A stretch of 64,000 nucleotides of DNA, taken from NCBI RefSeq assembly GCF_027579695.1, contig NC_083572.1:15004915-15068914 (forward strand), in the 5' to 3' direction. The notes beneath the pieces were generated by a model. It was given only the letters and a program-made list of their open reading frames with translations, had not been told where the DNA came from and made no database searches. Within the stretch, counting starts at the first letter, position 1; every line of letters starts with the position of its first letter. This DNA comes from Neoarius graeffei (Eukaryota; Chordata; Actinopteri; Siluriformes; Ariidae). Below, in pieces: positions 59,952 to 64,000 of the stretch. The position numbers and the translations under genes were made by a program.

Positions 59952-60420
59952 ATTTAGATTAGATTAGATTAGATTAGATTAGATTAGATTAGATTAGATT
60001 AGATTAGATTAGATTAGATAAAACTTTATTGATCCCTTTGGGCGGGTTCCCTCAGGGAAATTAAGATTCCAGCAGCATCATTACAAATAAACAGAGAAAA
60101 TAAATAGAGAAAACTTCTAGATAAATTAAAATAAATTATTGACATATACAAATATAAAAAGAATAAGATATGGGGAAGGGGGGGAAGGAGGGGGGAAAAG
60201 AGAAGGGGGGCGGCAGGAGCGATATTGCACTTTATATTGCACATTATATTGCACATTGTCCGGTATTGCTTATTGTTAGGCTAGACTACTGCTCCTTCCC
60301 GTCCTCTGTCCTCCTGTTACCCATCCTCCCCCCCAGAGAGGAGTTGTACAGTCTGATGGCGTGAGGGACAAAGGAGTTTATTTATAACTTGGTGATGAAC
60401 ACTGGGCAGAAGGGCCCCCT
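59952..60420 (-). mobile_element. LINE 3' tail with (GATTA)n
   Basis: (TAGAT)n at 59952-60018 followed by AAACTTTATTGATCCCTTTG and CCTCAGGGAAATTAAGATTC, the usual 3' UTR wording of L2/Rex-like fish LINEs in minus orientation. No protein part. Confidence 0.75.
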
Positions 60421-60559
60421 GGAAATTTTTACTTGGGGCCACAACAGACTCTAGAATTGCCTCTGATCACAGTCTGACTTCAGTCTTATCACAAGGCGCT
60501 ATCTACTGTACCTACTGCTCAATCTTAACCCCTGAATGCTGATTTCTTTCTTTTTTCAA

Positions 60560-60751
60560 GAAGAAACCTTTATTTGTCACATGCACACTTCAAGCACAGT
60601 GAAATTCATCCTCTGCATTTAACCCATCTGAAGCAGTGAACACACACACGCGCGCGCGCACACACACCCAGAGCAGTGGGCAGCCACACTAGAGCACCCA
60701 GGGAGCAGGTACTGTACCTTGCTCAAGGGCACTTCAGTCCAAGGCCACCCC
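60560..60751 (+). repeat. Teleost dispersed repeat with (CA)n(CG)n
   Basis: CCTTTATTTGTCACATGCAC ... CAGTGAAATTCATCCTCTGC, a (CA/CG)n at about 60641-60667, then TTGCTCAAGGGCACTTCAGT. Confidence 0.65.
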
Positions 60752-60935
60752 ATATTAACCTAACTGCATGTCTTTGGACTGTGGGGGAAACCGGAGCACC
60801 CGGACGAAACCCACGCAGACACGGGGAGAACATGCAAACTCCGCACAGAAAGGCCCCTGTCGGCCATGAGGTTCGAACCCGGAACCTTCTTGCTGTGAGG
60901 CGACCGTGCTAACCACTACACCACCGTGCCACCCA
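60752..60935 (-). mobile_element. Partial SINE (head side)
   Basis: TTAACCTAACTGCATGTC through the head ending ACCACCGTGCCACC. Confidence 0.88.
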
Positions 60936-60960
60936 TATTAGTCCACTTTACTATATTATT

Positions 60961-61255
60961 TATGGTGGTGTAGTGGTTTGCACTGTTGCCTCACAGCAAG
61001 AAGGTTCTGGGTTCAAGCCCAGTGGCTGACAGCGAGGCCCCTTCTGTGTGGAGTTTACATGTTCTCCCCATGTCTGCATGGGTTTACTCTGGGTGCTCCG
61101 GTTTCCGCTACAGTCCAAAGACATGCAGGTTAGGCTAATTGGTGAATGGTTGTTTGTCTCTATGTGTCAGCGCTGCGATGACCTGGTGACTTGTCCAGGG
61201 TGGGATAGGCTCCAGCTTGCCTGCAACCCTGTAGAAGCGGCTACAGATAATGGAT
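60961..61255 (+). mobile_element. Partial SINE with internal deletions
   Basis: GGTGGTGTAGTGGTTTGCAC head to a GGATGGATA tail; parts of the body are missing. Confidence 0.85.
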
Positions 61256-61258
61256 GGA

Positions 61259-61390
61259 TAAGCATCTGGCAGGAGCACAGTGCATAAACTCATGCAGACA
61301 CAAAAAGTGGAGATAGAAAGAAAACAAAAGTGATCAGTTGAGACCTGAATGTCATATGATTCTTGGTGCCAGATGGACTGACTTTAGAAA
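61259..61390 (+). repeat. Duplicated segment, unit 1
   Basis: Shares CATCTGGCAGGAGCACAGTG, TGAGACCTGAATGTCATATG and GGTGCCAGATGGACTGACTT with 62105-62250. Confidence 0.85.
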
Positions 61391-61544
61391 CTGATCTGCA
61401 ACAGTTTCTTCTTCAGTGTTCTGCCTGATGGCTCCAACGTCCATTAGAGTTTCTAGGGAAGAATTACAGTAGTGGTTTCCTGTTGCCTTCTACTACTTAG
61501 ATTATTATAGAGGTTTTCTCCTTTCAACCATTCACACGTATGGA

Positions 61545-61692
61545 CAATTTAGAATAACCTGTTAACCCAACATGTCTTTGGACATGGGGAGAACATGCAA
61601 GCTCCACACAGAAAGGCCCTGTCAGCTGCTGGGCTCGAACTCAGAACCTTCTTGCTGTGAGGTGACAGTGCTAACCGCTACACCACCATCCC
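61545..61692 (-). mobile_element. Partial SINE
   Basis: From GGACAATTTAGAATAACC to the head; internal gap in the CGGAGCACC part. Confidence 0.8.
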
Positions 61693-61699
61693 ATCCCAT

Positions 61700-62051
61700 C
61701 CGTCCATTATCCATAACTGCTTATCCTATACAGGGTCACGGGCAAGCTGGAACCTATCCCAGCTGACTATGGGAGAGAGGTGGGGTACACCCTAAACAAG
61801 TCACCAAATCATTGCAGGGCTAACACATAGAGACAAACAACCATTTACACTCGTATTCACTTTAGAGCTACCAATTAGCCTAAACTGTATGTCTTTGGAT
61901 TATATAGGAAACTGGAGCACCTGGAGGAAACCCATGCAGACATGGGGAGAACATGCAAACTCCACACAGAAAGGCCCCCGTCGGCCACTGGGCTCGAACC
62001 CAGAACCTTCTTGCTGTGAGGCGACAGTGCTAACCACTACGCCGCCCCGCC
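61700..62051 (-). mobile_element. Nearly complete older SINE
   Basis: CCGTCCATTATCCATAACTG tail side, body with substitutions, head ending ACCACTACGCCGCC. Confidence 0.88.
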
Positions 62052-62104
62052 AAATAATATTAGTCCACTTTATTATATAACAAATTCATGCAGTTGTCCA
62101 ATCA

Positions 62105-62250
62105 GATAATCATCTGGTAGGAGCACAGTGCACACAATCATGCAGATACAAAAAAAAAGTGGAGAAAGGAAAGAAAAATGTCCATTGAGACCTGAATGTC
62201 ACATGGTTCTTGGTGCCAGATGGACTGATTTCAGAAACTGAAAGAAGCTG
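62105..62250 (+). repeat. Duplicated segment, unit 2
   Basis: Diverged second copy of 61259-61390. ATATTAGTCCACTTTA before both units shows that the duplicated block includes neighbouring sequence. Followed by a (GA)n at 62333-62360. Confidence 0.85.
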
Positions 62251-62329
62251 ATCTCCAGAGATTTTCACATACAACAAAAAATGAAATGAAATGAAAAGAA
62301 AACATCCATTAAGCAGCAGTGAAACACCT

Positions 62330-62363
<34 letters not shown>

Positions 62364-62438
62364 GAGGAAAATGTCCAGACTGGTTTGAACTGACAGGAAG
62401 GCCTCGTATTTTCCAGTCATGCATCTTTTGATTCCATA

Positions 62439-62686
62439 CACTGTCAGAAATAGGGGTACAGTAGGAGTCCATTTCTGTCCCCCAAGGTACATTCTAATCT
62501 ATGCTAATGTCCCCCCAGGGCTCATTATTGGACCTCAAGGTCTTTTTTATGATCAAAAAGGTACATATATGTTCCCAATTGGTATATAAAGGGTACAAAA
62601 AATAAAAAATACCTTACAGGGTACTGCCCCAGTGACAAGCCGTTGTACCCTAAAGGTACAATGATGTACTTTGATTTCTGAGAGTG
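62439..62686. mobile_element. TA-flanked MITE with AAAGGTAC motif (248 bp)
   Basis: Ends CACTGTCAGAAATAGGGGTA and TTGATTTCTGAGAGTG, with TA on both sides (62437-62438 and 62687-62688). Repeated GGTACA words inside. A Tc1/mariner-derived MITE by its TA duplication. Confidence 0.85.
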
Positions 62687-62821
62687 TAGTCACACAAATA
62701 AAATGTATACAGTATTATTGTTAACTTCTCCCATTAAATTTTATCCAAGAATTCATAAGTCTTTCTGTATAGCTGGCAAAAATGTTGGATTTAAGTGTGT
62801 AAGTGCTACATTCTTGGGCTT

Positions 62822-63172
62822 ATGGTCAGCATGCTGGTGCAGTGGTTAGCATTGTTGCCTCACAGTAAGAAGGTTCTGGGTTCGTACTTCACTGTGACTG
62901 GGGCTTTTCTGTTTTGAGCTTGCATGTTCCCCCTGTGCCTGCATGGGTTTCCTCCAGGTGCTCTGGTTTCCTCCCACAAAGTCCAAATACATGAGGATTA
63001 AGTCAACTGGCTATAAATTTCCCATGAGTGTGAATGATTGTTTTTCTCTGTGTTAGCCCTGCTATAGATTGCCAACCTGCCCAGGGTGAACCCCAACTTT
63101 TGTCCAAAGTCAGCTGGGATTGGTTCCAGCTTCCCTGCGACCCTGACACATAAGCGGTATAGATGCTGGATG
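62822..63172 (+). mobile_element. Old SINE copy
   Basis: Head GGTGCAGTGGTTAGCATTG, body with many changes (TCCAAATACATGAGG), 3' end GCGGTATAGATGCTGGATGG. Confidence 0.85.
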
Positions 63173-63210
63173 GAATATTGCAATATTATTTTACTATAGT
63201 CTATTCTTGG

Positions 63211-64000
63211 GTTTCAGTCACATGACTTTTCTTAGTGATTTCACTTCCGGTAAAACCGCTAGTGGTCAAGCAAACCAAAACAGCTGCCGTAGTGCAAACA
63301 ACTAGCGATAACTTATCAGAGTACACTTGTAATCTAGAAGCCACTGCTCATTTTAGATATATTCAGAAGATTGCTATGTGCAATGGAATTGACCCCTACA
63401 GTCTGGGAAAGAAGGATTTGTCATACGATCTCGAAAACTACCCTTCAGTCGAGTTCCCTGACATCTCGAACCATCTGGTGTTGCAGACGTCCTTCTACAC
63501 CGCAAAACAGGTGGAAGAGTATGGAGGCTTACAACTTTTTTTGTTTGTGGCTGGGTAAAGGACCTCGGGATCAAGTCACTGCTGAATGAATCCTGTATTG
63601 TTTTTGCCCGTATAAGTATGTTTTTTAAGCTTTTCGTTCACGTCTTTACAACGAAGCGCTGCAAGTTGAAGTGTAAACAAACAACAGTTCGCTTGATTCT
63701 CACTTGTGTTGGCTCTTATCTCTCAGGTAAATCATTCACAAAGATCATCAGAAACCCCTTTAAAGACCTGGATCTTAGTTAAACAAAATGGAGACGTGAT
63801 CACGGCTCACTGTAACTGTATGGCTGGGAAAGAATTTTGTTGCAACTTTCATGCATATGGACTTTGTGAGGAGTGAGGTGTAAACAAAGAAACAGCTGGG
63901 GACTTTAGCACTTCATGGCTAAAAAAAGTACCATAAAATAACAACACACAGCAAGAAAAGTGCTTGGACGTAGCTGAGAGGGATATACAAACCTTTCACA
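63211..64000 (+). mobile_element. SWIM-finger element, copy 2 (runs off window)
   Basis: Starts GTTTCAGTCACATGACTTTT and follows copy 1 (36354) up to the window edge. Similarity is high apart from small gaps. Confidence 0.85.
63382..63900 (+). pseudogene. SWIM-type protein remnant, copy 2, frameshifted
   Basis: [20 protein letters not shown] opens as in copy 1. A gap before EEYGGLQLF shifts the frame (copy 1 has [13 protein letters not shown]). The intron with GTATAAGTATG at its start has lost the donor GTAAGT seen in copy 1. Exon 2 keeps [19 protein letters not shown] text and a stop. Confidence 0.7.

Overview
The window looks like chromosomal DNA of a ray-finned (teleost) fish. It is A+T-rich and gene-poor, packed with Tc1/mariner transposons of the DD34E type and with tRNA-derived SINEs that share the DANA/Mermaid-type body. 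Its only host genes are spliced and vertebrate-type. Two paralogous host genes lie head-to-tail on the minus strand. The complete four-exon coding sequence of a TARP-type calcium-channel gamma subunit, best called cacng4, runs from 56634 down to 16982 and encodes 325 aa ending in the PDZ ligand TTPV. Further downstream, exon 1 of cacng1, the skeletal-muscle gamma-1 subunit, lies at 4628-4394; its other exons are off the left edge. The order cacng4 then cacng1 on one strand matches the vertebrate CACNG5-CACNG4-CACNG1 cluster, which supports the paralogue calls. The exact fish species cannot be read from the sequence; a catfish-like ostariophysan is only a guess.

Layout. 1-7.1 kb: four Tc1 elements crowd the cacng1 first exon; two of them form an inverted pair around it. 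7.1-15.4 kb: a minisatellite, SINEs, a mariner-type MITE and a Tc1 element carrying a SINE. 15.4-16.1 kb: a TTAA-flanked element. 17.0-20.8 kb: cacng4 exons 4, 3 and 2. 20.8-56.4 kb: the 35.6-kb intron 1 of cacng4, almost entirely mobile DNA. It holds five Tc1 elements, one with an open 338-aa DD34E transposase, plus a separate broken Tc1-like transposase; several hAT elements with exact 8-bp target duplications, one of which landed just after the start codon of another hAT; a 1.27-kb element carrying a two-exon THAP domain; a SWIM-type zinc-finger element inside a SINE; and an L2-like LINE cut by two DNA elements and a SINE. 56.4-57.0 kb: cacng4 exon 1 in a CpG-rich promoter region. 57.0-59.2 kb: a nested Harbinger-like/hAT stack. 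59.2-64 kb: SINE and LINE fragments, a TA-flanked MITE and a second copy of the SWIM element.

The gene products are membrane proteins of one family: gamma-4 is expected to traffic and modulate AMPA receptors, gamma-1 to sit in the muscle dihydropyridine receptor. Everything else is selfish DNA whose insertion order can often be read from the nesting. I found no operon, CRISPR array or new host system. The most unusual items are the split THAP element with a 9-bp duplication, the SWIM element with an apparent 20-bp duplication, and the deep nests at 22.9-28.8 kb and 57.0-59.2 kb.
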